Assembly (NCBI GenBank): GCA_029945945.1
Contig: JAQSDM010000005.1
Coordinates: 248,001-312,000 of the forward strand
DNA length: 64,000 bases
Source: Algoriphagus sp.
GTDB lineage: Bacteria; Bacteroidota; Bacteroidia; Cytophagales; Cyclobacteriaceae
Direction of reading: 5' to 3'
Both the position numbers and the translations under genes were made by a program. Below are positions 18,359-28,305 of this stretch, in pieces. Each line of letters opens with the position of its first letter. Positions within the stretch are counted from its first letter, which is position 1. The notes beneath the pieces are model-generated. The model worked only from the letters and a program-made list of their open reading frames with translations. It did not search any database and had not been told where the DNA came from.

Positions 18359-19897
18359 ATGAAAACGATCCTTTCCATTTTTTTACTGGCTCTGGCACTT
18401 TCCTGTTCCTCGCCCGAAGTTGAAAATAAACTTGATGTCAATTCGGTTATCACGGATGCAGGAATGGTTTCAGGGAAATTGGTCGGATCAGATTCTGTTA
18501 AAACTTTCATGGGAATTCCCTTTGCTGCTCCACCTGTAGGTGAATTCCGCTGGAAAGCTCCTCAGCCCGTTCAGTCATGGGAGGGAATTAGAGAATGTGT
18601 GGAAAATCCGGCTTCGGCCATGCAAAATCCGCCGGTTCCTTTTTTCGCCTGGTCGGAAGAATTTCTGATTCCTAAAGAACCTATTTCTGAAGATTGCCTT
18701 TACCTGAATGTATGGACGGCAGCCGAAAATCCTGATGAAAAACGCCCGGTGATGGTTTGGATTCACGGAGGAGGATTTAGTGGAGGATCGGGAACGGTAC
18801 CGCTTTATGACGGAGAAGAATTGGCAAAAAAGGGAATCGTGGTGGTTACGATCAATTACCGACTCGGGATTTTCGGATTTCTGGCGCATCCCGAACTCAC
18901 TGCCGAAAACCCCGATCAAACTTCCGGAAACTATGGGATTCTGGATCAGATCGCAGCGCTGGAATGGGTCAAAAAGAACATTACTGCATTTGGAGGAGAT
19001 CCTGATAATGTTACCGTTGCAGGCCAATCCGCCGGGGCATTCGCGGTCAATGCCCTCGTGGCTTCTACAAAAGCAAAAGGACTTTTTCATAAAGCGATTG
19101 CCCAAAGTGGTGCTATGTTTAATCGGGGAACAGGTTTAGTTTCGGGTATAAAGGGAGCTGAGGAAAGAGGTCAGGAACTTACAAAAGGAATGGGCATAGA
19201 ATCCATTGCAGCTTTGAGGGGCATCGCTGCCGACAGTCTGCTGAAAATTCCCGGTCGATTTGGTCCTGTGGTAGACGGAAAAGTGATCCCCAACGTGAAA
19301 GAGACTTTTGAGAATTCTGCTCATTCAGATGTCCCTTTGTTGACTGGTTGGAATGCTGACGACAATGTGTCTTTTGGCCCGGAAGTTACCCCTGCCCAAT
19401 TCAAGGAAAATGCAAAGAAACAGTATGGAGGCAGGGCTGGAGAATATCTTCAACTTTTCCCTGCTGAAAATGAAGTTGAATTGAAAGAAACTCAGGGAAT
19501 CATCTCTGAATTAAACTTCGGTTTCCAAAACTATACCTGGGCAAAAATGCAGACAGAAAAGGGTCAGAATGATGTCTATGTCTATTATTTCACCAGAGTT
19601 CCACCTGGTGAACCCAATTATGGAGCGTTTCACTCAGCTGAGTTCAGTTATGCTTTCCATACGCTTAATAAGTGGAACCGGCCTTTTGAAAAGGTAGACT
19701 ATGAATTGGAAGAAAACATGTCTGAGTATTGGGTGAATTTCATTAAAACCGGAAATCCAAACGGAAAAGGGAGGCCGGTACAATGGCCGGTTTTTGATCC
19801 TCAAAATCCTATGGTTTTGGAGCTGGGTACTAACATTAATGTAAGAAACATCCCGTATTGGGAGCAGTTGAAGTTTTTGGAAGAATTTAACAAATAG
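18359..19897 (+). CDS. Carboxylesterase family protein (type B), lipoprotein
   Basis: FMGIPFAAPPVGEFRWKAPQP; VWIHGGGFSGGSG; GDPDNVTVAGQSAGAFAV. Confidence 0.93.
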   Translation: MKTILSIFLLALALSCSSPEVENKLDVNSVITDAGMVSGKLVGSDSVKTFMGIPFAAPPVGEFRWKAPQPVQSWEGIRECVENPASAMQNPPVPFFAWSEEFLIPKEPISEDCLYLNVWTAAENPDEKRPVMVWIHGGGFSGGSGTVPLYDGEELAKKGIVVVTINYRLGIFGFLAHPELTAENPDQTSGNYGILDQIAALEWVKKNITAFGGDPDNVTVAGQSAGAFAVNALVASTKAKGLFHKAIAQSGAMFNRGTGLVSGIKGAEERGQELTKGMGIESIAALRGIAADSLLKIPGRFGPVVDGKVIPNVKETFENSAHSDVPLLTGWNADDNVSFGPEVTPAQFKENAKKQYGGRAGEYLQLFPAENEVELKETQGIISELNFGFQNYTWAKMQTEKGQNDVYVYYFTRVPPGEPNYGAFHSAEFSYAFHTLNKWNRPFEKVDYELEENMSEYWVNFIKTGNPNGKGRPVQWPVFDPQNPMVLELGTNINVRNIPYWEQLKFLEEFNK

Positions 19898-19900
19898 CCA

Positions 19901-21187
19901 ATGCTCGCATCTTTAGGATTGATTACAATTCTGCTTTTGCTTTTTTTGGTCATCACCAAAAAAGCTTCCCCTGTCATCGCACTTACCCTGGTTCCGATAG
20001 TGACAGGCATCGCAGCCGGCAAAATGATGGAACTTCCCGGAATGATCGGAGAAGGGCTACAGGCTATCGCTCCCACCGGGGTAATGTTTGTCTTTGCCAT
20101 TCTGTTTTTTGGTATCCTACTGGATGCCGGGACTTTTCGGCCGATTATCGATAAGCTATTGAAAATAGCCGGAAATGATCCGGTAAAAATTTCTCTGGCA
20201 ACTGCGGTTTTGGCGATGATGATCCACTTGGACGGTTCTGGAGCAGTTACTTTTTTGGTTGTGATTCCTGCGATGGTTCCCATTTATGATCAGCTGGGAA
20301 TGCAGAGGATTACGTTGGCGTGTATAGTAGCGCTTGCGGCCGGCACGATGAATATTCTGCCTTGGGGCGGTCCTACGATTCGGGCTGCAACTGCATTGAA
20401 CATTCCTGTTACGGAGCTCTTCAATCCGATTTTGATTCCCTTTCTGGCAGGACTGGTTACGGTATTGGTTATTGCTTTTTTTCTTGGGAAAAAAGAGAAA
20501 AAGCGAATCGTCCCTTTTGAAGGAAAGGCTGTGGTCATCAAAGGTGCAATCACGGATGATCTGGCTAGACCAAAGCTTTTTTGGGTGAATATTTTCCTGA
20601 TTCTAGCTGCAATAAGTATGATCATTCTTGCCTGGGCGCCTCCGTATGTGGTATTCATGGTAGTTTTCGCTTTAGCCCTTCTGATTAATTACCCAAAAGT
20701 CGAAGAGCAAAAAATGCGCATTGATGCTCATGCAAAAGAGGCTATGCTGATGGCAAGTATTCTCTTTGCGGCAGGCTGCTTCACAGGAATTCTCAAAGGG
20801 AGTGGCATGATGGAAGCGATGGCAGGGAATGTTCAATCATTCCTTCCGGAACAATTAGGTCGCCAACTGCCAATTCTGACAGGAATATTGTCCATGCCGG
20901 CAAGTCTTCTTTTCGATCCGGATTCCTTCTATTTTGGAATTTTGCCTTTGCTGGCTTCCACTGCAGAGCATTTTAATGTAAGCGCGATCGAAGTCGGACA
21001 GGCTGCGATCATGGGTCAGATGACGACCGGATTTCCGATTAGTCCACTCACAGGATCCACGTTTTTGCTTGTCGGGTTGGCAGGAGTTGACTTGGGGGAC
21101 CATCAGTTGAAAACCATCCCACTGGCATTTCTGGTGACACTTGTTATCCTGACAGTTTCGGTTTTAATGGGGATTATCACAGTTTAG
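19901..21187 (+). CDS. CitMHS-family citrate:proton/metal symporter-like transporter
   Basis: ITKKASPVIALTLVPIVTGIAAG...LFFGILLDAGTFRPIIDKLL...HLDGSGAVTFLVVIPAMVPIYDQLGM. Confidence 0.88.
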   Translation: MLASLGLITILLLLFLVITKKASPVIALTLVPIVTGIAAGKMMELPGMIGEGLQAIAPTGVMFVFAILFFGILLDAGTFRPIIDKLLKIAGNDPVKISLATAVLAMMIHLDGSGAVTFLVVIPAMVPIYDQLGMQRITLACIVALAAGTMNILPWGGPTIRAATALNIPVTELFNPILIPFLAGLVTVLVIAFFLGKKEKKRIVPFEGKAVVIKGAITDDLARPKLFWVNIFLILAAISMIILAWAPPYVVFMVVFALALLINYPKVEEQKMRIDAHAKEAMLMASILFAAGCFTGILKGSGMMEAMAGNVQSFLPEQLGRQLPILTGILSMPASLLFDPDSFYFGILPLLASTAEHFNVSAIEVGQAAIMGQMTTGFPISPLTGSTFLLVGLAGVDLGDHQLKTIPLAFLVTLVILTVSVLMGIITV

Positions 21188-21189
21188 CC

Positions 21190-21280
21190 ATGAAATCGAA
21201 CATGACGGGTTCGTCACACACTGGAATGATTATAAACCATGCGAGATTCCATCTGACCATAAAAAAACAATTATATACAG
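21190..21280 (+). repeat. Leader element copy 2 (tandem with copy 3)
   Basis: ATGAAATCGAACATGACGGGTTCGTCACACACTGGAATGATTATAAACCATGCGAGATTCCATCTG...; hairpin TGACG-GGTT-CGTCA at 21203-21216. Confidence 0.9.
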
Positions 21281-21371
21281 ATGAAATCGAGAATGACGCA
21301 GACGTCACACAGAGGAATGATTATTAGCCATGCGAGATTCCATCTGGCCTTTTTTATCAAATTATAATCAG
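21281..21371 (+). repeat. Leader element copy 3, with 28-aa ORF 21281-21367
   Basis: MKSRMTQTSHRGMIISHARFHLAFFIKL*; hairpin TGACG-CAGA-CGTCA at 21294-21307; ends at the AtuA ATGAAA. Confidence 0.9.
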
Positions 21372-22694
21372 ATGAAAGAAAAAATCAGAATAGGTTGTGG
21401 CGCAGGTTTTTCGGGTGACCGAATCGAGCCGGCTTTGATCCTGACGGAAAAAGGAAATCTGGACTACCTGGTGCTGGAATGCCTCGCTGAGCGGACCATT
21501 GCTTTGGCACAAAAGCGAAAGCAACAAGATCCGAATACCGGATTTGATGTCTTATTGGAACGAAGGATGGAAGGTCTGCTGCCTTTATTGCTCCACCATA
21601 ATACCCGACTGATTACGAATATGGGTGCGGCAAACCCGCTTGCAGGTGCCCAAAAAATCCTGGAACTGGCAGCCAGAAAAGGCCTGAAAGTCAAAGTGGC
21701 GGTAGTTCTGGGAGATGATGTTTTTGATTCGATTTCCGGAAATGAACTTTCGATGGAAGGAAATAAGCCGCTGCATTCCTATGGGCAACTTGTTTCGGCC
21801 AATGCTTACCTGGGAATAGATGCGATTTTGCCGGCATTGAAAACTGATGCTCACATCATTCTGACAGGAAGAGTGGCGGATCCATCTTTGTTTTTGGCAC
21901 CTATGATCCATGAATTCAAGTGGGACGAGGATGATTTTAAACTGATGGGAAAAGGTACCGTCATCGGTCATTTGCTGGAATGCGCAGGACAAATAACCGG
22001 TGGGTATTTTGCTGATCCCGTGAGTAAACCAATCCCCAACATGCATGAATTGGGTCATCCGTTTGTGGATGTTTTTTGGGACGGTACCGGTATCATTTCT
22101 AAAGTGGATGGAACAGGTGGCGCTATTTCCATTCAAAATTCCAAGGAGCAACTTCTCTATGAAGTCATCGATCCGGGGAATTATTTCACTCCTGACGTGA
22201 TCGCAGATTTTCAAAAGGTCCATTTTGAAGAAATCGGAACAGATCAGATAAAAGTCAGTGGAGGTACCGGTAAAACCCGGCCGGAAACTTTGAAAGTTAG
22301 TGTAGGATTTCAAGCAGGCTTCATAGGGGAAGGAGAAATTTCCTACGCCGGAGCCAATGCTTCAGAGCGGGCAAGACTGGCCGGAGAAATTATTCAGAAG
22401 CGAATCGGACACCTTTATCAGGAGTTTCGGATAGATTACATTGGCATGAGTTCGCTGCACGGAGAGAAACTTTCTTCTCATTCAAATCCCTATGAAATCA
22501 GACTGCGAATCTCCGGAAAAAGTCCGGACAAAACGGTTGCCGGATTGGTAGGAGAGGAAGTGGAGGCGCTTTATACCAATGGGCCGGCAGGAGGCGGAGG
22601 CGCCAGAAAATATGTGCATGAAGTGTTGGGGGTTGTCTCGATTCTGAAGAACAGGTATGAAATCAAATCCGAAATTAGACTCTTCGAATCATGA
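21372..22694 (+). CDS. AtuA-like / DUF1446 family protein, main domain
   Basis: MKEKIRIGCGAGFSGDRIEPALILTEKGNLDYLVLECLAERTIALAQKRK...GRVADPSLFLAPMIHEF; start set after the leader element. Confidence 0.88.
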   Translation: MKEKIRIGCGAGFSGDRIEPALILTEKGNLDYLVLECLAERTIALAQKRKQQDPNTGFDVLLERRMEGLLPLLLHHNTRLITNMGAANPLAGAQKILELAARKGLKVKVAVVLGDDVFDSISGNELSMEGNKPLHSYGQLVSANAYLGIDAILPALKTDAHIILTGRVADPSLFLAPMIHEFKWDEDDFKLMGKGTVIGHLLECAGQITGGYFADPVSKPIPNMHELGHPFVDVFWDGTGIISKVDGTGGAISIQNSKEQLLYEVIDPGNYFTPDVIADFQKVHFEEIGTDQIKVSGGTGKTRPETLKVSVGFQAGFIGEGEISYAGANASERARLAGEIIQKRIGHLYQEFRIDYIGMSSLHGEKLSSHSNPYEIRLRISGKSPDKTVAGLVGEEVEALYTNGPAGGGGARKYVHEVLGVVSILKNRYEIKSEIRLFES

Positions 22695-23020
22695 AAAAAA
22701 AGCTTGCTGAAATCGCCCATAGCCGCGCGGGAGACAAAGGAAATACGCTGATACTTTCTTTGATTCCATTTCAAGAGGAAGATTTTGATTTCTTGGTAAA
22801 AGAAGTAACCGCTGCGAAAGTGAAAACACACCTTTCTCATCAAGTCAAAGGGGAAATCACCCGATACGTTTTGCCCGAGCTAAAAGCAATTCAGTTTACC
22901 TGTCTCGATGCATTGGCAGGTGGAGTGACTACCTCACTCGCGATGGATGCCCATGGGAAAAGCCTGAGTTATGCTTTGCTGGAAATGGAGGTTGAGTTGG
23001 ATTCGGGACCCTCTCAATAA
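22691..23020 (+). CDS. AtuA-like C-terminal ferredoxin-fold domain protein
   Basis: KLAEIAHSRAGDKGNTLILSLIPF; ATGA overlap with 21372-22694. Confidence 0.85.
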   Translation: MKKKLAEIAHSRAGDKGNTLILSLIPFQEEDFDFLVKEVTAAKVKTHLSHQVKGEITRYVLPELKAIQFTCLDALAGGVTTSLAMDAHGKSLSYALLEMEVELDSGPSQ

Positions 23021-23163
23021 AGTTTCCTGAAGTGCTGTTATGAAAATTTTAACCAGTTTAGCCTTCTTTTTTTGAAGAATACGGGTTTTTCAGTAGGTAG
23101 GGACTCTTGGATGGAATTGGCTCAATTTAGTACTTTTAGGGAAGCTAAATACCAGCATTTTCT

Positions 23164-23811
23164 ATGAAAAAACACTATCTCTTTACACTGATTTTCTTCC
23201 TGATTTGCTTATTATCATTCGCCCAGCAAGTAGTAATCGATGGACAAACCTACAAAACCGTAAAAATCGGAAGCCAAACCTGGATGGCTGAAAATCTCAA
23301 CGTCACCAAATTCAGAAACGGTGAAGATATCCCGCTTGCTTTGGTTGAAGAAGAATGGTGGATGGGGGGAGAAGATGGCATTCCTGCCTACGTAGATGTA
23401 GAATTCGATTCAGAAAATGGCCAATTTTTTGGGAAGCTGTATAACTATTTCGCTGTATCTGACCCAAGGGGAATCGCACCGGAAGGATGGAGAGTGCCCA
23501 CTGATGCAGATTGGGCAGCGCTTGCTGCTTCCCTTGGAGGACCAGAAGTTGCCACAGCCAAGCTAAAAAGTTCAGAAGGTTGGTTGGAAGAAAACGGAAC
23601 AAACGAAAGCGGATTTACAGCATTTCCGGTCGGCAGCATCGATGCAGATGGCTACTTCCTTGATCAGGGATTTTTCGGATTTTTCTGGAGTAGTACAGAA
23701 AACGATGGCTTCGTTCTAAACAGAAGCTTGTCTGAAAACAAATATCCCTTCGAAGCCGCTGAAAGCTTCAAGAGCAATGGGTTTTCACTTCGGTTGATCA
23801 AGGTTGAGTAA
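23164..23811 (+). CDS. FISUMP-domain secreted protein (paralog 2)
   Basis: GQTYKTVKIGSQTWMAENLNVTKFRNGEDIP...GIAPEGWRVPTDADWAAL. Confidence 0.85.
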   Translation: MKKHYLFTLIFFLICLLSFAQQVVIDGQTYKTVKIGSQTWMAENLNVTKFRNGEDIPLALVEEEWWMGGEDGIPAYVDVEFDSENGQFFGKLYNYFAVSDPRGIAPEGWRVPTDADWAALAASLGGPEVATAKLKSSEGWLEENGTNESGFTAFPVGSIDADGYFLDQGFFGFFWSSTENDGFVLNRSLSENKYPFEAAESFKSNGFSLRLIKVE

Positions 23812-24007
23812 GTTTTTCCGAAAATCTTAATTGGGAATTAATTTCACCTAAATCCACCTCAGGATACGAGCTGTCGTGCACTTCCATCCGGAGATGCAGT
23901 TAAAATTTATTTGCTGATTCCGCTCACTAATTGGATCCTTTTAATTTCAATTCAACCATTTTAATGTCAACCTCGTGTAAAGAATACTGCTTTCAAAAAT
24001 AACTGTC

Positions 24008-24388
24008 ATGAAATACTTGGGTGTATTCTTTTTAATGGTTTTGGCCTTCGGATGTGAGTCTGTAGACTCCGAAAATCCGGTTGTCTATCCATCCGATATG
24101 CAGGAAGTATACAAGGAAATGGTATCACTTTCTGAATCCGAAACCTGCTCTGATTCCACGCAATGGCTTTTTACGGCGTATGGCTCAAAAGCCTGTGGCG
24201 GGCCGATTGGCTACATTGCTTATTCCAAAAAAATAGATCAGGATTATTTCCTGGGCCTGGTAGACAGATTCACTGAACTTCAGGCAGAATACAACCAAAA
24301 AACCGGAGCGGTCTCAGACTGCGCATTGGCAATCAGACCCACTGGTGTTTCCTGCGAAAATGGAAAACCGAAGTTTATATACAGCTAG
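24008..24388 (+). CDS. Hypothetical lipoprotein
   Basis: MKYLGVFFLMVLAFGCESVDSENP. Confidence 0.75.
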   Translation: MKYLGVFFLMVLAFGCESVDSENPVVYPSDMQEVYKEMVSLSESETCSDSTQWLFTAYGSKACGGPIGYIAYSKKIDQDYFLGLVDRFTELQAEYNQKTGAVSDCALAIRPTGVSCENGKPKFIYS

Positions 24389-24423
24389 AGATTTTGGAGG
24401 GATAAATTGATGGATGGTAAGAT

Positions 24424-26544
24424 TTATCCCTCCATCAATTTATCCAGAATCTTGATGGCAGCCTCAGAAAGCACCGTTCCAGGTCCAAAGATCGCTGCCA
24501 CTCCCGCATCATAGAGGAATTCATAATCCTTCGGAGGAATCACTCCGCCTGCCACCACCATAATATCTGGTCGTCCCAACTCTTTCAAAGCCTGGATTAA
24601 TTGAGGCACCAGTGTTTTATGTCCGGCGGCCAAAGAGGAAGCCCCTACGATATGAACATCGTTTTCAATTGCCTGCTCGGCAACTTCCTGGGGAGTCTGA
24701 AAAAGTGGCCCGATATCCACGTCAAAACCCAAATCGGCAAAGCCGGTAGCGATCACTTTCGCTCCGCGATCATGTCCATCCTGGCCCATTTTGGCCACAA
24801 GAATTCGCGGACGACGACCTTCCAGTTCGGCAAAGCGATCTGAGAGGGCTATAGCTTTTTGAAAGGATTCCTGATTTTTCACTTCTGCTGCATATACTCC
24901 TGAGATGGATCTTGTCTGAGCCTTATGTCTGCCAAAAGACGATTCCATCGCATCGGAGATTTCTCCTAAAGTAGCCCTTTTTCTTGCTGCATCTATCGCA
25001 AGAGCCAGCAAATTGCCTTTTCCAGTTTTTGCGGCTTCTGTGATTGCTCTCAGACTTTGTTCTGCTTCAGGTTGATTTCGTTTTGCTTTGACTTGATTGA
25101 GTCGTTGGATTTGAGACTCACGGACGGATTGATTGTCCACTTCCCGGAATTCAATTTCAGATTTTTCGTCGACCTGAAATCGATTTACTCCCACGATCAC
25201 ATCGCGGCCACTATCTATTCTGGCTTGCTTTTTCGCAGCAGCTTCTTCAATTCGAAGTTTGGGTAAACCTGTTTCAATGGCTTTTGCCATGCCGCCCAGC
25301 TTTTCAACTTCCTCGATCAATGTCCAGGCTCTGTTTACAAGTTGATCTGTGAGATATTCCACATAATAGGAGCCGCCCCAGGGATCCACCACATTGCAAA
25401 TCCCGGTTTCTTCCTGAAGTACTAGTTGGGTGTTTCGGGCAATCCTAGCTGAGAAATCTGTCGGTAATGCTACTGCCTCATCAAGCGAGTTAGTATGTAA
25501 TGACTGGGTATGTCCCATCACTGCGCCGAGTGCTTCGACAGCGGTTCGGGTTACGTTATTGAAAGGATCCTGCTCTGTAAGCGACCAGCCGGAAGTCTGA
25601 CAATGGGTTCTAAGTGCAAGAGATTTTGGATCTTTGGGATTGAATTGCCGGACGATTTTTGCCCAAAGCAGACGGCCTGCCCGCATTTTGGCAATCTCCA
25701 TGAAGTAGTTCATTCCAATTCCCCAAAAGAAAGAAAGTCTTGGCGCGAAGTCATCGATATCTAAGCCAGCTTTCATGCCAGTCCTCAGATATTCCAGACC
25801 ATCCGCCAGTGTATAGGCCAATTCTATATCCGCCGTAGCTCCGGCTTCCTGCATATGATAGCCGGAGATGGAGATTGAGTTGAACTTTGGCATCTTCTGA
25901 GAAGTGAACTCAAAAATATCCGCAATGATCCGCATGGATGATTGGGGAGGGTAGATGTAGGTGTTTCTCACCATAAACTCCTTCAGGATATCATTTTGAA
26001 TCGTGCCTCTCAATTGCTCCGGCGTCACACCTTGCTCTTCTCCTGCGACGATGTAAAAAGCTAAAACCGGAATCACGGCACCGTTCATTGTCATAGAAAC
26101 AGACATTTCTTCCAGCGGAATCTGATCGAAAAGGATTTTCATATCTTCTACTGTGTCGATCGCGACGCCGGCTTTGCCCACATCTCCGACTACCCGGGGA
26201 TGATCTGAATCATAGCCTCTGTGAGTTGCGAGGTCAAAAGCTACTGAAAGTCCCTTTTGCCCGCCTGCAAGATTTTTTCGGTAAAAAGCATTGGATTCTT
26301 CAGCCGTCGAGAATCCTGCATATTGTCGGATTGTCCAAGGACGAATCTGATACATCGTGCTGTAAGGACCGCGGAGGAAGGGCGCTATTCCCGCCCCAAA
26401 TCCAATATGGGGAAGTTTATCTATTTCAGATTCGTTGAAAATTGAAGGAATAGTGATTTGCTCGGGAGCTTCCCATATTTCGGGTTCGACAGATTTTTTA
26501 AGACCTGATTTTGCAGGCTTCCATTTGTTAAGATTTGGTCTCAT
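24424..26544 (-). CDS. scpA: Methylmalonyl-CoA mutase large subunit
   Basis: [39 protein letters not shown]12-binding [34 protein letters not shown]. Confidence 0.95.
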   Translation of the reverse strand: MRPNLNKWKPAKSGLKKSVEPEIWEAPEQITIPSIFNESEIDKLPHIGFGAGIAPFLRGPYSTMYQIRPWTIRQYAGFSTAEESNAFYRKNLAGGQKGLSVAFDLATHRGYDSDHPRVVGDVGKAGVAIDTVEDMKILFDQIPLEEMSVSMTMNGAVIPVLAFYIVAGEEQGVTPEQLRGTIQNDILKEFMVRNTYIYPPQSSMRIIADIFEFTSQKMPKFNSISISGYHMQEAGATADIELAYTLADGLEYLRTGMKAGLDIDDFAPRLSFFWGIGMNYFMEIAKMRAGRLLWAKIVRQFNPKDPKSLALRTHCQTSGWSLTEQDPFNNVTRTAVEALGAVMGHTQSLHTNSLDEAVALPTDFSARIARNTQLVLQEETGICNVVDPWGGSYYVEYLTDQLVNRAWTLIEEVEKLGGMAKAIETGLPKLRIEEAAAKKQARIDSGRDVIVGVNRFQVDEKSEIEFREVDNQSVRESQIQRLNQVKAKRNQPEAEQSLRAITEAAKTGKGNLLALAIDAARKRATLGEISDAMESSFGRHKAQTRSISGVYAAEVKNQESFQKAIALSDRFAELEGRRPRILVAKMGQDGHDRGAKVIATGFADLGFDVDIGPLFQTPQEVAEQAIENDVHIVGASSLAAGHKTLVPQLIQALKELGRPDIMVVAGGVIPPKDYEFLYDAGVAAIFGPGTVLSEAAIKILDKLMEG

Positions 26545-27947
26545 AGCGATTTCAGGGTTTGCAGTTCAACCAAATAGCTGGCTCGAGAAGGCTTCAGTTC
26601 AAGCCCTTGTTCAACAATTTCTTCGAAAAACGGACTGTCATCCGGGTTTCCATCTGTTGTATATCTGTTAGCCCCGACTTTGGAAACAGTATTTTCTAAA
26701 ACTGCTTTTTGGACGATTAATCTGTTTTCACGGATTTCCTTTTGGATTTTTCCTTCGGAAAAAGAGTTTAGCCAGCCACCTTGAGCTTCCAATTGACTCA
26801 CTTTTTCTTTGACAAGATCGGATATTTCCTTTTGCAAGGAATCCAAGTAGAACGAACCCGCTGCCGGGTCAATGACTTTGTCCAGATAAGACTCTTCCCG
26901 AAGGATTGTCGAGATATTCCGGGCGATTCTCTTTTCCCTGACAGAGGCGGATTTGCCTTCCAATGTCTTTACCCAAAGCGAATTGCAACCGCCAAGAATT
27001 CCTGCCAAGGCCTGATAAGTTTGCCTGATCAGATTGGTGTTTTTATCCAAAAGTGAATAAGACCAAGTGCTGGTGGCAGCTATTAAATTGATCGAATCCG
27101 GTGAGAGGGGCACGTCGTAATTCGTTGCCAAATCTACAACAAGGGATCGAAGCGCTTTGAGTTTGGCAATCTCCGGGAAATTCAAATCTCCCGCAGCGCT
27201 TTGGAAAGCGATATTTTCAAAGATGTTTTCTGCCGAAAGTCCTCTTTGCGTAAGTTGGTCCAGAAGTTCAATCAACTCGCCAAGTCCGTAAGTCAGCTCC
27301 TGAATCCCCGTCCCTCCTGATTCGGAATACCTGCCAAAATCTACACACAAGGGGAAGAAATTTGGAAAGGCTTTCCAGTTTTGAATAAGTTCAGCAGCTG
27401 TAGAAAATTGAGATTCAGAATCCATTTCTCCTGACAATAAAGCATCAAACGGAGACCAAATGATCGCACCATTCAGCTTGTCATGTTGGATTTGATAAGA
27501 TGAAACCCAATCAGAAATACCTTTGAAAACCAAAGATTTTTCCCCGGAAGGGAAAAAGTAAAGTTGAATGTATTGAGGAAGGACATCTTTCAGAATCTCT
27601 CCAAGATCTTCGGTTCCTTTCAGGAATAGAACCAAGCCTTCGGCTCCGTTCTGGAGGGCAAGATGAATTTCTTGATTTGCAGTTTTTTCATTTTCCACAT
27701 ACACGGAAACAATATTACTCCAGATTCTGGCTGGCATCCCGGGGGTTTCAGAAGCAGGATGAAAGGAACTTTGAATTGAACCAGATGGTCTGTCCTCAGC
27801 AGTATAAAAAGGTTGAATTTTTAATTCGTTCCAGAGATCCGAAACCAGGGTACTTTCAAAGTCTTTTCCCTTCAGATCTTTTTTGACCTGAGCGATCCAG
27901 TCAGCTTTAGATACTTTGGGAAAATTATAAAATTCTTCTTCAATCAT
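26541..27947 (-). CDS. mutA: Methylmalonyl-CoA mutase small subunit
   Basis: MutA-like ORF with an end overlapping the large-subunit start; [31 protein letters not shown]. Confidence 0.9.
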   Translation of the reverse strand: MIEEEFYNFPKVSKADWIAQVKKDLKGKDFESTLVSDLWNELKIQPFYTAEDRPSGSIQSSFHPASETPGMPARIWSNIVSVYVENEKTANQEIHLALQNGAEGLVLFLKGTEDLGEILKDVLPQYIQLYFFPSGEKSLVFKGISDWVSSYQIQHDKLNGAIIWSPFDALLSGEMDSESQFSTAAELIQNWKAFPNFFPLCVDFGRYSESGGTGIQELTYGLGELIELLDQLTQRGLSAENIFENIAFQSAAGDLNFPEIAKLKALRSLVVDLATNYDVPLSPDSINLIAATSTWSYSLLDKNTNLIRQTYQALAGILGGCNSLWVKTLEGKSASVREKRIARNISTILREESYLDKVIDPAAGSFYLDSLQKEISDLVKEKVSQLEAQGGWLNSFSEGKIQKEIRENRLIVQKAVLENTVSKVGANRYTTDGNPDDSPFFEEIVEQGLELKPSRASYLVELQTLKSL

Positions 27948-28305
27948 ATTTGGGTTATTTGAAGCAGATTTGAGTTTGCTTTAATTCAAAATTAGGGAAA
28001 TAGGGGGTAATGCAAGAGGCAAAAATGAAGGAATTAAGAAGAGTTTTTTAAGAAATTGATTCTTTGTTGTAGTTAAACCATCATTAAATGCAGGAAGCAT
28101 TGAATTTGAAATTTCATTGAAAAATATAGAAGTGGTTTCTAAATTTTGGAATGATTTTGGTTCAAGGAAATACTTTGGAAAAGATTAGCCCATTGACCAA
28201 AAAATCATTTTTTCAAGCCTGAATCGATTTTTTATTTAAGTTAATTTTCTTCAAATTTGACCCCCTCAGAAACCTCCGAGGTCTTATTTTCAGAAACCTT
28301 CTCTA

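Noticed and set aside
21330-21371. Upstream in-frame start of the AtuA-like ORF at 21330 (MRDSIWPFLSNYNQ extension)
   Set aside because: The extension lies inside leader element copy 3; the homologous copies indicate the gene start is the ATGAAA at 21372
27950-28305. Possible oriC upstream of dnaA
   Set aside because: The region is AT-rich but I found no cluster of TTATCCACA-like DnaA boxes; the only clear TTATCCACA noticed is an isolated one near 60590. GC skew would be needed and was not computed
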